This document shows, in pieces, positions 34,619 through 48,043 of a stretch of DNA of 64,000 bases. The position numbers and the translations under genes were made by a program. Each line of letters opens with the position of its first letter. Position 1 is the stretch's first letter. The notes under the pieces are model-generated. The model was given only the letters and a program-made list of their open reading frames with translations. It did not search any database and was not told the origin of the DNA. Origin of the DNA: Lutjanus erythropterus (Eukaryota; Chordata; Actinopteri; Lutjaniformes; Lutjanidae). The stretch spans positions 27,887,600 through 27,951,599 of the forward strand of contig CM034610.1 in NCBI GenBank assembly GCA_020091685.1, given 5' to 3'.

Positions 34619-34817
34619 ACGGCCATTAAATTAAACTGTTTTCACCTTTTAAAAACTGTATTTTAAAGGGTGGGACTACAGTATATAACAAAAGAGACAT
34701 TAAACAGGATGATATATTCAGTTGTCCTTTGTTTGTGAAGTGTTTTATAGTTGCTGCTAAAATCATGGATGGTTACTCCCCTCTGTGTTGCAGTTATTTA
34801 GGGGCAGAAAGCAGTCA
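34619..34817 (+). repeat. Direct repeat pair, copy 1 of 'GAGACATTAAACAGGATGATA'
   Basis: Shares TGGCCATTAAATTAA, GAGACATTAAAC, GATGATATATTC, GTTGTCCTTTG, AAAATCATGGATGG and ACTCCCCTCTGTGTTGCAG with 37.62-37.81 kb in the same order and orientation. Confidence 0.75.
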
Positions 34818-35393
34818 AGCCACCTGAGATATTTTATATGTTTTTTAGGTGCAGAAAAAGCTGTAAAGTATAAAGACAAAACATGCAACAGATTGTCTGT
34901 AGTCTCTCCAGACTTTAAGTCAGTTTATAACTGCACAAGCTCAAACTCATCTTTGTGCTATGGACAGATTTATCTCATTCAAACCTCAATAATGACAATA
35001 TTTTTGCACGACTGCTGTATTCATTGCATTTGTACAGTTCTCACAGCTCTCTTTGCACTACTAACATATTTAAATCCTTCTTGTTGCTCCGCATGGCTCA
35101 CTTTCTTACACAGCCTGTTGCAATCAACAAGGTGAAACCAAACGCCGAACACAGACTCAGAAGTGGAGCCGTAATGAAGGTGGACGCAGGGAGAACATCC
35201 AAGGGATGGAGGCTGAGGGGAGTGGGCTGATGGCAGGGAGGTAAACAAGGTTGGAGGGGGTTTGGCTGACTGGACAGAAAGCCAAGCAGGTAGGCAGACT
35301 GGACGAGCCGGTGTTTTATACTGCAGGTGAGCTGCAGGGAGCAGGTGAGTTCAGTGAATGTAATCAGGAGAGTGAGGGAGATGCCACGCCCAC

Positions 35394-35394
<1 letters not shown>

Positions 35395-35461
<67 letters not shown>
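35395..35461. repeat. (CA)n microsatellite
   Basis: About 33 CA dinucleotides, one of the longest in the window. Confidence 0.97.
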
Positions 35462-35469
<8 letters not shown>

Positions 35470-35744
35470 GGGGAAACAGAGGACAGGAGAAAGAAAAACT
35501 AGTGACACGGTTCAGGCTGTATATAAAACATACACTGTGCTGCTTCTATGTACATATGTTGCTATAGTTATTTCATTATATTTGTCTGTCATAGTTGGGG
35601 TCGGGAAGGTTACTTTAAAAATGTACTCCTGTACAGTTACTGATTACTTGTTAAAAATGTAATCAGTAATCCAAGTATCACAATATTAAAGCTTCATTTA
35701 CTACTACTACTGCATGGTGAAATTGTTTAGCCTAATATTGTGTT

Positions 35745-35990
35745 TTTAGGGCTGCAACTAACAATTATTTTCTTTGTTGATTAATTAATTGATTATTTTC
35801 CTAATTAATAGATACGTTGTTTGGATCAGAAAATGTCAGAAAATGGTGAAAAATGTTGATCAAAGTCCAAAATGACATCCTGATTAGTTTGTCCATCTGA
35901 GCCTTCCTTTGTTATACTGAATTTACTGATTTAAAGACAAAAAATATTAAATTTAATGAACTGTGCAAAGTAGTATATCATTCTTTATTT
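35745..35990 (+). repeat. Dispersed 'GGGCTGCAACTAACAATTATT' repeat
   Basis: GGGCTGCAACTAACAATTAT, TTGATTAATTAATTG, GAAAATGTCAGAAAATGG and CAAAGTCCAAAATGACATCC are the typical left part of a very common fish repeat; related to copies at 13.65 and 27.9 kb. Confidence 0.7.
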
Positions 35991-35999
35991 TAAGATGGT

Positions 36000-37340
36000 A
36001 ATCCTGCTAATAATCCCCCATTTTTCTTCTGATTACATCTTTTTTTGATCTGTAACTGTTGTCTTCATCTGATCTGAACTGTTTTCTCTTCTGTGTTTAT
36101 GACATTTTGACCATAAACGTATTTTAATCATTGTCAAAAACAGGCGGCCGATAGAAAGGCAGAAAATAAAATAAATACATAAATTTGCTGACTGATTTTT
36201 TTCCACAGGTGACTTAGAAAAATGATCCTGACACGTGTTTGACAGATGAAAGCAAAGATGGAGGAACTTGGAAAGATTATCCTGGAAAAAAACTTTTTTC
36301 CCATTCATGTTCTCAAAGGAGCAATATGTAACAATTCCACGTCCAAAAATGAGTTCTGCGGTTCAAACAGCAGGTTGGAGCCAAACACATTATCTTAAAT
36401 AAGTTGAATCTATTGTTGAAGCAAGTTGTTTCCCCTGCTGGACCCTCTCCTGACACGAGGAAGCTCAGGCAGGTTGCAGGGAACAAGAGCAGGAGTGCAA
36501 GACGAGTGCAACATCGTAAACTGACGATAAGAAACGACGATGAGTCCTCCACTGTAAGTTGATCAGCTGTTGATAACTGTCAGCCGTCTGTTGATGTAAA
36601 GTTCAGCCTGTTGTCTTGAAAATACACATCCTCCGTTCCTGCCAAACTCCATTAACATTTTGCTCAATTTAAGCGTTATAAGCATCTACACCTTCTTAAA
36701 GACCATTAATGATTTCTTACAACTCATTAATCAAGACTTACATATTCGGTGAACATTCGGCATTAAGTTGAACTCTAATCAGTGTGAAACGGGGGAACTT
36801 ATTACACTAAATATATTACAGATTTAACCTTTAAGTCATAAACACAGGGGAGAAAGCAATTTAGATCAGGTTTCAATTTGTTTTACTCCCCCTTGCTTCT
36901 CAGGGCTTCTGTACTACCCTGACAAATACATGGAAATATAATTTGTCTTTCCCTTTTCCTGTCTCAAGGTTACACTTAAAACTACACTTTCACATTCACA
37001 TCCCTGCAAAATGTACATTTCAGATCATTTGCTGCAGATTCATGTAATAAGTAATAAGTCCATGTGGTCTTAATCACCTTCGTCTACTGTACGGACATTA
37101 TCGGTCTAATGAAAGTGCATCTGCAGGCTGATTCTGCAGTCCAGCAGTCAGTCTGTTATATATAAATCTAAAGCTGCTTAAGGCGTGTTTGAAGCTGATG
37201 ACAGCTCAAGGACCGGCGCACAAGAATACCAATACATCTCCTCAGACGAGTGCCTCGCCACGTCTGTTGGACTAGATTTAATACAACACTGCCCTCTGCA
37301 GTACCTCCTGCTGAAGGAGCATCAGTGAGAGGTGTGTGTG
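36000..37340. other. Mostly unique sequence, candidate regulatory island at 36.6-36.9 kb
   Basis: Between 36640 and 36890 there are repeated homeodomain-type cores (CCATTAATG, CTCATTAATC, TTAAGTTGAAC) in non-repetitive DNA. No exon recognised. Confidence 0.3.
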
Positions 37341-37364
37341 TTTGGACATCATGGCAGGATTTGT

Positions 37365-37500
37365 CTTTTTGTACTTTTTGCTAAATTATTCTTATTCATA
37401 AAGTGTTTTTATCTTAGTTTGGTGTTTGTCTATATTTCCCTCTTTGTGCTGCAACTGCTGCACATTAATTTCCCTCAGGACAAATAAAATTCTGACTTAT
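37365..37500 (+). mobile_element. Possible LINE 3' tail
   Basis: Ends GCACATTAATTTCCCTCAGG then ACAAATAAAATTCTGACTTA, similar to fish LINE 3' ends of the 'TTTCCCT..AATAAA' type. No coding part remains. Confidence 0.3.
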
Positions 37501-37619
37501 TTTCACAAACAATGTGAGTACATCTTCCACCACTAAAAATATGTGAGTTACAGTGTGTATAACTGTTGTGTGCATGTTATTTTTCTGTGTGTGTGGGGTC
37601 ATAAAAGATTTATGTAGTT

Positions 37620-37808
37620 TAATGGCCTTTAAATTAATCTGTTTTCACCTTTTGGAAAATGTTTTTTAAAGGTTTGGACTCTATAACAAGAGACATTAAA
37701 CATGATGATATATTCTGTTGTCCTTTGTGAAGTATTTTATAGTTTCTGCTAAAATCATGGACGGTCACTCCCCTCTGTGTTACAGTTATTTAAGAGGAGA
37801 ACAGTCTT
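37620..37808 (+). repeat. Direct repeat pair, copy 2 of 'GAGACATTAAACATGATGATA'
   Basis: Second copy of the unit at 34.62-34.82 kb, clearly diverged. It lies 3 kb away in the same direction. Confidence 0.75.
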
Positions 37809-39595
37809 ACAGTCACAGTCATATTGGAAATTTCATATTTATAGGCGCAGCACTGTGCTGCGCCATAAAATAAGAGAATAAAAATGCAACAGATTGTGCA
37901 CTTATTATTGTTGTGTTATTTTGGATGTACTGACTTTCACCTCTGCACGTAAAAGACGTTTTTGTCCTTACCTTGTGGTCAGTTACATTTGGCTTCTACT
38001 TTGTTGAATATTTTTGTCCAAATTCAATGAAAAACTATATTTATATTGAATGCTCTGTGTGGCATATCTGCTTTTATTGAAAGAACGAGAACTTCCTCGT
38101 GAAGCGACTCTGAAGTCATGAAAATTGACTATTTCCTCTGCACCCTAGATATCGGCCAAGCCAAGCTTACGCACTGGGAAAGAACAAAACCTGGAACCAG
38201 GTCACACAAACACAACTCCAAATGAACGATAATGTTGCCCCATAAATGCTGCAAGTATAATAATATAATAAACAGTTTGCTACATGTAACCCAATAACTT
38301 TTAACAGCGTGTAAAAGAATTAAATATATAATCTGGACACAAGTGGATTATTGCAGCCCCTGACCATCTTTTTGTATCTTCCAGGAAACATGGTAAAAAC
38401 GATTATCCAAACAGTGAAAACCTTTTTATTTTTTTGGTTAAACTCCGTGGTCAAGCGGCAATCCTGTCCAAGAAAAAGAAATAAAAATGCACACCCATTA
38501 GGCCACAATGGCTTCAACATGTTTAGTAAATTAAATTTAATATCCATTGTTCCGAAATGTTTGGAATCGGATAAATTTATATTGAATCACCTTGCAACTT
38601 CGCAGCAACTTTAGCAATAATTGACCCTTTGGCACAAGAACACGGACCTCTTTTCAGTGAACTCTTCATTTTAATGAAACAAAAAAGTTTGTAAAAGTTT
38701 GTGGGACGCTGGGGACACTGGTCCTGTCCAGTGCTTTGAGTTGTTCTTGCCAGGTAATTTTACAAGTCCCTGTGAAGACAGATCTGACAGGAGAGAGTGG
38801 GGAAGAGAGAGCATGGAGAGTATTAGAAAGAGAGAGATGATAGAGCGCCTTAACATGTGCCAGAGAGAATAGGAGTTCTTCTGGAGGCCAGAACTGCGTG
38901 TAGCTAAACCTGAGCCAGAAGAAAGGCTTCGCTGTGACCTTTCTGCTCCCCGCAGGGAGCGAGAGTGATGGCTGGATGTCAAGAACAGAAAAAAAACCAA
39001 CGAGTAGTTAAATCGAGAACTGCTTCTCCTCCTACGTCTCCAACTCCTGCAGGTCAGGTGCACAATGCAGCCTGGGATCTGCGGATTCATAGGTTGAGCC
39101 TGAATTGTGCAGAATCCTCTCGTTCTGCCAAACTCCTGTTGACGTGCTCGTCCATGCCAACAGAAACATTTAAGGCTGCTTTCACTGACGCCACGAACGG
39201 TGACCCGTGAACATTTTTCCGAAAAAGCATTTCAAGCAGAGCAAAGAGCAAAAGGAAACCGGAAAAGCAACTGGCAATTCTTTCCGGCCAAACGAGCTCT
39301 GCTGTGGATCTCCAACCCTCATTCCACAGCTGGTTGCTCAAACTTCGTTCTGATTGTAATTGAAACTGGCAGAGGTAATCATGCATCACTATTTGAGGAA
39401 CTCATCACCATGAATGGAGCTTGAAACTTTGTGGGAAGAAAATAGTACCTTACTGCAGCGTGCAGTAGAAATGATGGATACATGAGACTGAAACAGTCAG
39501 AGTTTACAGTACAGTGGATCACATGGCACTTTTACTTTATTTTTGGGGAGAAAAAAACTATTAATCATGACTTTTCACAGTGACACCCACTCTCA
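37809..39595. other. Unassigned and unique sequence
   Basis: 38660-39420 is more GC-balanced and non-repetitive. No frame with recognisable protein similarity. 38280-38640 may be an old transposon relic but I cannot classify it. Confidence 0.35.
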
Positions 39596-40035
39596 AATGT
39601 TCAGTGTGTAAAATTTAGAGGGATCTATTGGCATAATGGCATCTGATGCAAACAATGGCGTCTTTTGCAAGTTTTCGTGGCCACCAAAGTTTCTCCTACA
39701 TGCTTGGAAGAGGAGGGTAATCTGAGGTGTTTGCAGTCTGCAAGCTCACCTTTAGATGCCACTTAATCCTGTGCTCTGGTACTTTAACATTTCTCCTATA
39801 AGAGCATTAAAACAACAGATTTAATGGTGAGAAACTTTAGAAACTGCAGCAACACCTTCACATTATTGAACCTTTTATTAAGGAGGCCAATAAGCAATAA
39901 GCCCAGTATTCACTTTCCTTTGAGCTCTGTTTTGGTCTCTACCACCTCCTGAGAAATCTGGGTCTTTGGCAGCTAAATGCTTAGCTAGCCGCTAACTTTG
40001 TCCTTCTGCCTTTTGCTGCCTGAAGTGCAGAATGG
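39596..40035 (+). repeat. Composite of two dispersed repeats
   Basis: 39598-39780 starts GTGTGTAAAATTTAGAGGG, ATCTATTGGCA (compare 15.52 kb). 39905-40035 carries GAGCTCTGTTTTGGTCTCTA, CCACCTCCTG and GCTAACTTTGTCCTTCTGC (compare 24.8 and 27.1 kb). Confidence 0.55.
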
Positions 40036-41473
40036 GTATACGTGACTAAAGCCGGCATTATACTTTCCACCACTGCATGTCCTCAAGCGTGACGTAAGTT
40101 TTGCCATCAGTTTCAGTCATCCTCTGTGATGTTTGGGCATGGGCTCAATGCTAGACAGCGACCTCTAGTAGACGTAGCAATACATCTCTGAAATTGATTT
40201 GAGATGCTTAAAACAATTTTTTTGCATCCAGTTTTTTAGTAGAAGCTGCAATAGTTTCACTGTTTGATTTTGAAGTTATTCAAAAGTACTCCAAGAGTAT
40301 TTAGGTTAGATTACATTTTTAAGAAAATTACAAACTAATTACAAAAATTACCATGAAATTAGTACTCAGTAGTTGACTACATTTCAAATATTTCATAAAA
40401 TGTGCAAAAATGCACAAAAACAGTTGCAGGCCATAAAAAATCTGAAAGACACTAAAACACTTAATTCTTACTGCAGATAGCAATTTGACTCATTGTTTAT
40501 GTAAAACATATTGATTAAACCAGCCTTGAGTGCAGTTAATCACATATTTTTCTGTTTTAAAAAGTAAAAAAAACGCAATAGTCTCCCATCTTTGCACTTT
40601 GTGTTCAAAGCAGTCAAACACAATTCATGGTTCTAAACATTTAAAACTGCAGCAACAGCTTCATTATAGAGCTGACACTGGGCAAAACCTCCATTTATAG
40701 ATTTGGATAAAACTGGTCGTACATAAGTTAAAGAGGTAAGACGCTAATCAGAGAAAACTGCCAGCTAATTTGTTCCTCTGATGTTTAACTTTGGTCGTCT
40801 GATATCAGACTGAACTGTCAACTTGTTTCACTCCATTTCCAGGGTCAGCTGAGTGGAGTGGGCGGATTCGAAGGTCTGGATCCAGGCAACGACTTCGGTA
40901 CTCGACAACACAAAATGTTCCATTTGTGAGAACATGAAGTCATGCTGTAATATTCAGACAGCACAGGTGAGGCGGTAAAGACGGGTTTGTGGTGTTCAGA
41001 TATCATTTATTACCTATCATTATCATTCCATCTGTTTATCCTCACCAAACCTTTTCATTAACCACACCCACATCTGTCAGGCAGGTGTTGGCACATTGAA
41101 AGGTATTATTAGAGTCTTATTCATACGTATAAAAATCAGAGTACGAGTCGTGATTCTGAGCTGGCTGAAGTCACCCTGAAGCTTTATTGCTCTGTCAGTG
41201 ATCCATGGCCAGTATATTAAACAAGAGCCTGGATTATTTATGATGGTATGATTTCAGCTAAAGTGTGAATTTGTGATGGTTTATTTATTTCATTGTTATA
41301 ATTTTCCCCATAAAATAAAAGGAAGATATGCGGACCTGTTTTATGGTACAACAAGTATCTGTTTAGTGTGGATTCAGCTAAACTTTAGAAATTATACTGT
41401 TAGGACAAACTTACATATATTTTCTTTTTCCCTCGTCATTTTTCCTTTCCTGTTTTATCTGATGTTCATGCAG
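40036..41473. other. Unassigned AT-rich sequence
   Basis: No exon recognised. 40980-41230 is non-repetitive. Confidence 0.35.
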
Positions 41474-42747
41474 TTTTAGAAATAAGAGTTCCTCCTGAAG
41501 TGCTGAGGTTCTACCAGAACCATTTCTTTCTGAAGAACCCTTTTCTGAAGTAGGGGTTTGTCAAGGGTTCTCTGTAAGACTGTTCCATTAAGGTCACTTG
41601 TCTTCCAAAGAACCTTTATTGAAAGAAAGACTTCTTTGAGGATTGTTGAAATCATTGGTTCTTGGTAGAACCCCCTGGCTGGGTTCTAGGTAAAACCCTT
41701 GAAATATTAACCTGTTTTCAGTGGAACCCCCTGGTGAGTTATTGGTAAAACCCATGTAATATGAAAAAGGATCTTTGTAGAACCTCCTGGGTGGGTTTCC
41801 AGGTAGAACCCCTTTGGTGGTTTCTAGAAAAAAAACCTTGTAATATAAAAGGAATTTTGGTAGAACTCCCTGAGTGGGTTCTAGATGAAACTAGAATATA
41901 AAAAGGTTCTCTGCAGACCTTCTGGGTGGGTTTCTGGGAAGAACCATCTACGTGAGTTCTAGTTAAAATCCTTGGGATATAACACAATTCTTGGTAGAAC
42001 CCCTTGGATAGGTTCCAGCTTAAGTCCTTGGAATATAAAGGGTTCTTGGTTGAACCCTGAGGTTCTATCCAGAACCATTTGAGGTGGGTTCAAGAAAAAA
42101 ACCCTTGGGATTTAAAAGGGTTGCTGGTAGAACCACTTAGATGGGTTCCAGCTAAAGTCCTTGGAATATAAAAGGGCTCTTGGTAGAACACCTTGGGTGG
42201 ATTCTAGTTTAACCCTTGGAATATAAACCTTGAAGCTGAACCCTGGGGTTCTGCCTAAAACCATTTGGGATATGAAAGGATTGTCGGTAGAACCCTCTGG
42301 GTGGGTTTCTAGGTAGAATCCCCTTGATGGATTCTCAAAAAAACCCCAACTTGGAATATAAAAGGAATCTTGGTAGAACCCTTGAGTGGGTCCTAGATAA
42401 AACTCGTGAAATATAAAAAGGTTCTTGGTAGAACCCCCTGGGTGGGTTTCTATGAAAAAGCCCATAGGTGGGCTCTAGATAAAACCCTTGGGAAAAAAAA
42501 AGAGTTCTTGGTTCAGCCCAGTGGATGGGTTTGGAAAGGTGGAAAGGGTCTGGATAGAGGCCCCAGAGAGGGTTCTGAGTAGAACCATTACACCATAGAA
42601 AGGTTCTCTGTAGTTATAGCTGTATAACTCCTTATGTTGGGTTCTAGGTAGATCTCTCTGAAAGGGTTCCAAGTGGGCACACCATAAAAAAAAGTTCTAC
42701 CAGAACTCTTCATGGTCCTAGTTAGCACCTTTATTTCCAAGAGTGTG
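41474..42747 (-). mobile_element. Minisatellite-filled TIR element, copy 2 (inverted)
   Basis: The tandem units read GGGTTCTAGATAAAACCCTTGG and ATATAAAAGGTTCTTGGTAG with AACCCCCTGGGTGG, the reverse complement of the 19.7-kb array. The right tip is CCTTTATTTCCAAGAGTGTG followed by TA, and the left is TTTTAGAAATAAGAGTTCC. The plus strand is the complementary orientation to copies 1, 3 and 4. Confidence 0.8.
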
Positions 42748-42748
42748 T

Positions 42749-43749
42749 ACAGTAGTGGTGTAGTATTTATTAACATTAGTCACTTTCTATGTGATTTAAT
42801 TTTCTCAATAAAAAGACATGATAAATTTAAAGTGGACCATAACGATAAACGTAAACCTTTATGAACAGGTAATAAGAGTTTTATTATAAATAAAGAACTT
42901 GTCTAAATATAGTCTCAGTCTTGTCCTGGCTGTGTCCTTTATGACACCCAGCGTTCTCTGTTTTTGCAGCCACAGTGACGAACCATGACTCAACGACCAC
43001 CTGAACGGGGTCACGCGATGCTTCGCGGAGGATCTCCCCCCACCCCACCCCCCCCCCGGTGTTTGGATTAGCTCGTCTCCCCCCACGTGAGGCTGACCCA
43101 GATAACGCCACCCGTGCGTTTCTCTCTCTCCCACATCTGCCTCCAATCGCCGGCAAACCAACCGAGACCATGACCACTCATTATTCATAGACGAGTTACT
43201 TCTCGTGCTTTACACCGGTCCGCTTACGTCATGTTTGTTTATGCTGTTTGACAACGAGCCCCTGCCGACTGAAAAGGACACATTGTGAAACATTTATTGA
43301 GGTTTATTTCCCCCAAAATTGCTCCCTCTTGAGTCCCGATTTACAAAGAGTAATGGCAACTGTGATTCTGTTCGATCACTGTCATTTGTTTTGGGTGTTT
43401 GTTGTGCTGAGGGGCAACAGTACAGTTTTTACTGCTCGTCTTGAGTGAAGGCCGGGGTGTGTGATCTGAAAAAAGGACGGTTGTATTTCGTCCAACCACA
43501 AGTGGGAGCTGTGTGACTGCGTACTCCACCTCGTGTTCAGCCGTCCAACCTGAACCACCTTCACTCCTACCTACAGAGAACTTAGAAAGGACATGTTCTG
43601 CTGAAACCCGACTCATCAATCATGCATTTCCACAGATGTCAAAGATAACTAAGTGTATTTACAGAATCCAGCCATGTTAAGGACACAGAATTAATATATT
43701 GTAGTATTTGGGGAATAAATCTGCTCTACAGGTGCTTCTGGGACTTCTG
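42749..43749. other. Unique sequence
   Basis: Includes a C-run around 43043-43058 and a GC-balanced stretch at 42950-43560. No recognisable exon. Confidence 0.35.
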
Positions 43750-43751
43750 TA

Positions 43752-44691
43752 CACTGTAAAAAAAATCATAAAAAAATTCAGCAGAATCTTTTCTCATTAA
43801 GTTAACATAAATATACAAATTTTATTCATTAAACCTAATTAAACTTTAAATATTTAACTTTAAAATATGAGTTCTTTTGACTGGAAATTATTTGAATGAA
43901 TGTACTATGCAGAGTTAAATCAACTCATTAAATTAAGTTTCTGAAGCAACATGAGCAGTGTTTTGGCAGACTTCCCAGCATGCATTGTTTAAGGGTTAAA
44001 ACTTTTCTGAGACCCTTTTTTTATAGTGTGAAGATTTTTTTTTTTTGGGAGTTGTTGGTTCAACTTAATATCCTAAGCATACTCAACATGTTTTCTCAAG
44101 TTCAGCTTTAAAGTTTGTTTGACTACACTAGATTTGTTTTGAATGATCACACAAGTTCTTCAACTTGCCTTTTCAAATTCAGCCAACCTTGTGCGGAGTT
44201 CAGTCAACTCATTAAATTAAGTTTCCAAAAAAAAGTGATCAGTATATAAGCAGACATCCCAGCATGCATTGTTCTAGAGATAAAACTCTCCAGAGAACCT
44301 CCTTTTTAAAATAGTTTTAAGACAGTATATATGATTAAAACAAATTTGTATGTAGTGTTCATGAGTGTGACTGAAGAGTTGTTGGTTCAACTTAAATTCT
44401 TAGGCTCACTGAACATGTTTTCTCAAGTTCAACTGAATTAATATCAAGTTTTCTTTGATAAGCATTTTTTTTAAGGGCAGCCCTTATACAGAGTTCAATC
44501 AACTCATTTAATTAAGTTTTTAAGTAAAACATGATTAGCATGTTAGCAGACTGTTTTTAACCTTCATCAGTGTGACTGAAAATTACCCCAACTTGTCTTC
44601 TCAAATTCAGTCAACTTGAAATTTTAAGGCAGACTGGACGCTAACCTTTTTAAGTTAAAACAACTAGTGTTTTTTTTGTTTTTTTATAGTG
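43752..44691. mobile_element. TA-flanked 'CACTGTAAAA' element with tandem internal units
   Basis: It begins TA+CACTGTAAAAAAAATC and ends GTTTTTTTATAGTG+TA. Inside, a unit of about 290 bp is repeated three times, marked by CAACTCATTAAATTAAGTTT at about 43921, 44207 and 44500, then GCAGACTTCCCAGCATGCATTGTT (first two only). A shorter relative is nested at 48.24 kb. Confidence 0.7.
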
Positions 44692-44693
44692 TA

Positions 44694-46690
44694 CCTATAT
44701 AAGTCCAGTGAATTTCATAGAGGAGTTCAGCGGGCCACGTCCCTCAGTACACAGATGGATTGTTGTAGTTCTTGGACCAGGAGAGGCTTGAATCGATCTA
44801 GAAAAAGGACCGTGTGATGTGGCCTGGTCAAGCTCTTACAGGACCGTCTCCAGAGCGAACTTGGACGTGTGTTTGGACATCTTTCACACAGCCTGTTTCA
44901 ACACTCGGGAACCTCTGCGCTCCTCGCTGGAGGACAATTTAACATCCGACTCAATAAACAGGAGTCACTGGTGTGTTTGCACGTGTGCGCAGAAGAAGTG
45001 CATATGTAACTGAGGAGCGGCGAGTGTGCGTTATGTGTGCGTCTGACAGCTTTGTGCGCCGGTGTTTCAGATGAGGGACGGTGCACAGTTCAAGCTCTAA
45101 AGCACATCTTGTTTGGTTAAGCATCACAGTGTTTCTGTGCTGCTGTCTCGAGGCCTCCCTCCCCGCTGCTCATCACTCAGCCGCTGCTAGCAGGGGAGAA
45201 ATAAAACTGACTGAGACACCCACACCCACACACACACACACAGACACACACACACCGCTCACGCTGTCAGCCGTACTGTACTGACACACTGTTGTACACG
45301 AACCCACAGAAAGTTACACACAAAACAAAACAGGATGTGCTCTAAGTCTATCATGACAGCTAAATCACCGTCCTCTACGCCGTTGAATCTGAATGGGGAT
45401 AGCAGTCACAGTGACTAAACAATTCTAAATGAAGCGTATCCACTGTTTGTCCCGAATTTGACAAATTTTGCAGACACTCTGTCCAGATAGGAACAATTGT
45501 ATTTACTTTAAAATCAAAACTTTATGCATGATTTACATAAACTCCATTTTTTCTAAGCCCCAGACGTGGATATGCATTAAGATTTTCTTGCCAGCTTTTC
45601 CAGACTCAAATTTCCAGCCTTCATTGTAGATTTTTCAGACAATATTTGACATTTGAATAGAAACTGTAGACGTTTATTATGGAATTAAATGGTTTTCAAC
45701 AGTACACATGTATGTTAAAGGGATGCTGCATGAGTTCCAGTTTGTCTCTGCAGCTACAAATGCAAGTTAAGACTCTACGATGCAAAGAGAAAGACATATA
45801 TCAACAACATCCAGAAACTCTGCAGACTTCTCTGGACCCGAGCTCATCTGAGATGGACTGACGCAAAGCGGAAAAGTGTGCTGTGCTTTAGTTTGTAGTT
45901 TAATTTCAAATTGTTTTCAGAAATCACAGACATTCACGTCATCATAGTCTGGAAACAGAAATATTTTTCTATGTAATTTTATTTTTCATATTCATCCAAA
46001 TTTCTTCCTTTCCCATATTTCCGTACTGAGGAGGAACCCTGATAATTTGCAGCTCCAATAAGCAGAAACATGTCGAGATAAGGAAACAGTGTCAGTAACA
46101 GTGCAGGCATTCATTTAGTTTGGAAGGTGAGTCTTTGCCCCTCGCCTCCTCTCAACTCTACCTACTTTCCATTACTCGCCTGCAAAGTAAACACACAGCG
46201 CCACAGGAATGTTATCCCAAACTTACTAATTTGCCTTGATTACATTAATATTTTTTCGGTTGAAATTGCCCTTTTCCCCTTCCTATTGCCATTGTTTATT
46301 TAGGTTTTTTTTTTCCCCTCTCACTCCCGCTGTGCTCCTCCTTTCCCCTCCACATGCACTTCTTTCACTATTAGAACATAATTAAGGGTGATTAGCTGTC
46401 AGGCGGATGCCCTGTGTTTCCTGTGTGTGTTTGGGTGTTTATATTGTTTGTCTGTTTATCTAATCATGCAAAGAAGGAGAGGAGTCGAATATGGGATGAT
46501 CATATATGATCCACTGATGATGGAGCGAGCAGGAGGAAATGGAGTCAGTGATTTCTTCCTGCATGTCCTAAAGATGAAGCTACAGTTTTACTTTATGATA
46601 CGTAGTTGTATTAAATGTACTGTGTATGTACTGTACATAATGGTTCTCTGTCACTCTGCAACTGGCTGCATTTATGTTCGGATTTTTTAA
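44694..46690. other. Mostly unique sequence with CA tract
   Basis: CA-rich at about 45218-45254. 44740-45200 and 46040-46400 are non-repetitive islands (for example CTTGATTACATTAATATT near 46236). No coding exon recognised. Confidence 0.35.
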
Positions 46691-46697
46691 GAGTTGG

Positions 46698-47689
46698 GTA
46701 ACACTTCCTATAACACTTATGTCTATAATGCATTGTAATGAATTACAAACATCTTTATAATGCATTATAATGTGCTCATAGCAATGTCTCATTTTAGTGA
46801 TAAGCATTCATAAATATTCATAGTATCATCAACATAGTATGAAACCCTAACAAATCATAAACGTACTTAGAATGCATTATATTGTGTTTATTGCAATATA
46901 TAATTAATTACACAAATAAATATTCATAATGCTTTATAACAATAATCATAACACATTATGATGTCCATGTCTATAATGCATTGCAAACATACTTATAATA
47001 GATTATATTGTGCTTATAACAGTGTATAATTATAGTTATAAGTACTAATAAATATTCATAATGGATTATGACAATAATCAGAACACAATATGACACCCGT
47101 GTCTGTAATGCACTATAAACACTTATAAAGCGTTGCACTGAACTTATAGCAATGTATAATCTTAGTTATAAGCACTGATAAATATTCTGAATACTTTGTA
47201 ACAATGATCATAACACATTATAAAGCATTTTATAATAGATTATAAGGTCAAGTATCATAATACTTCATAACTGCTGAAACACTCAGAGCAAACAGTAACC
47301 CTTTACAGTGACTTTTAACTAGCTTGTAATGTATTATATCTGCCTACACCTCAGGAATTTTGTTACTTAAAAACCCCCAATGACCTCTAAGAGTAACTTA
47401 TAATCACATTATAATGCATTATAACCGTGATTATAATGCATGTTATAGTGTATTACAAACATAAGAATTATAATACATTATGATCAAAGGAAAAAAGTGT
47501 CAGTGAGTGACCAGAAATTATGAAATAAGTCATTATAAAATGCTTTAAAATCATTATCTTTATAAAACATTATGAATATTTATGAATGATTCTAACAGTA
47601 AATACACATTAATACAGTCATGGCCTAAAGCATTATAAGTATATTTTTAATGTACTGTAAGGCTTTATAGACATTATAGAAAGTGTTAC
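46698..47689. mobile_element. AT-rich element with GTAACACTT inverted ends
   Basis: The left end is GTAACACTTCCTATAA and the right end is ATTATAGAAAGTGTTAC, an inverted pair. The interior is made of many variants of TAATGCATTATAATG, TTATAGCAATGT and CATAAATATTCATAATG, so it is dense in short palindromes. Probably a non-autonomous DNA transposon; no coding sequence. Confidence 0.7.
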
Positions 47690-48043
47690 TCAGGGCTGTT
47701 TTGATGTGGAATCATATTAGTCTTGGTTGCTATTTCTGGATGTTTGTAGATCATATTAAAAATATATTGAGGCTCTGATGTGTTTGTTTGGTTTTGCAGT
47801 GTTTGGAGAGATCAGAGCTTCTGATCCCTTCTTGTTAAATCATCACATGACCCACTGCTCGGAGATGGAGAGAGATATGAGATGGAAAAAGAAATATCAG
47901 CTGGGACGCACGTCTTTAACATCTTTGATTTACATTTCTTGCACAGTTATGATTTCCACAGATTTTTCCACTAAAATATTATTGCAGAAATTCATCATTT
48001 TGTGAGACAGGTGTATCTCACAGCTCCATGTACTCTGTGCTCG
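47690..48043. other. Unassigned spacer
   Basis: Nothing recognised apart from mixed unique sequence. Confidence 0.35.
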
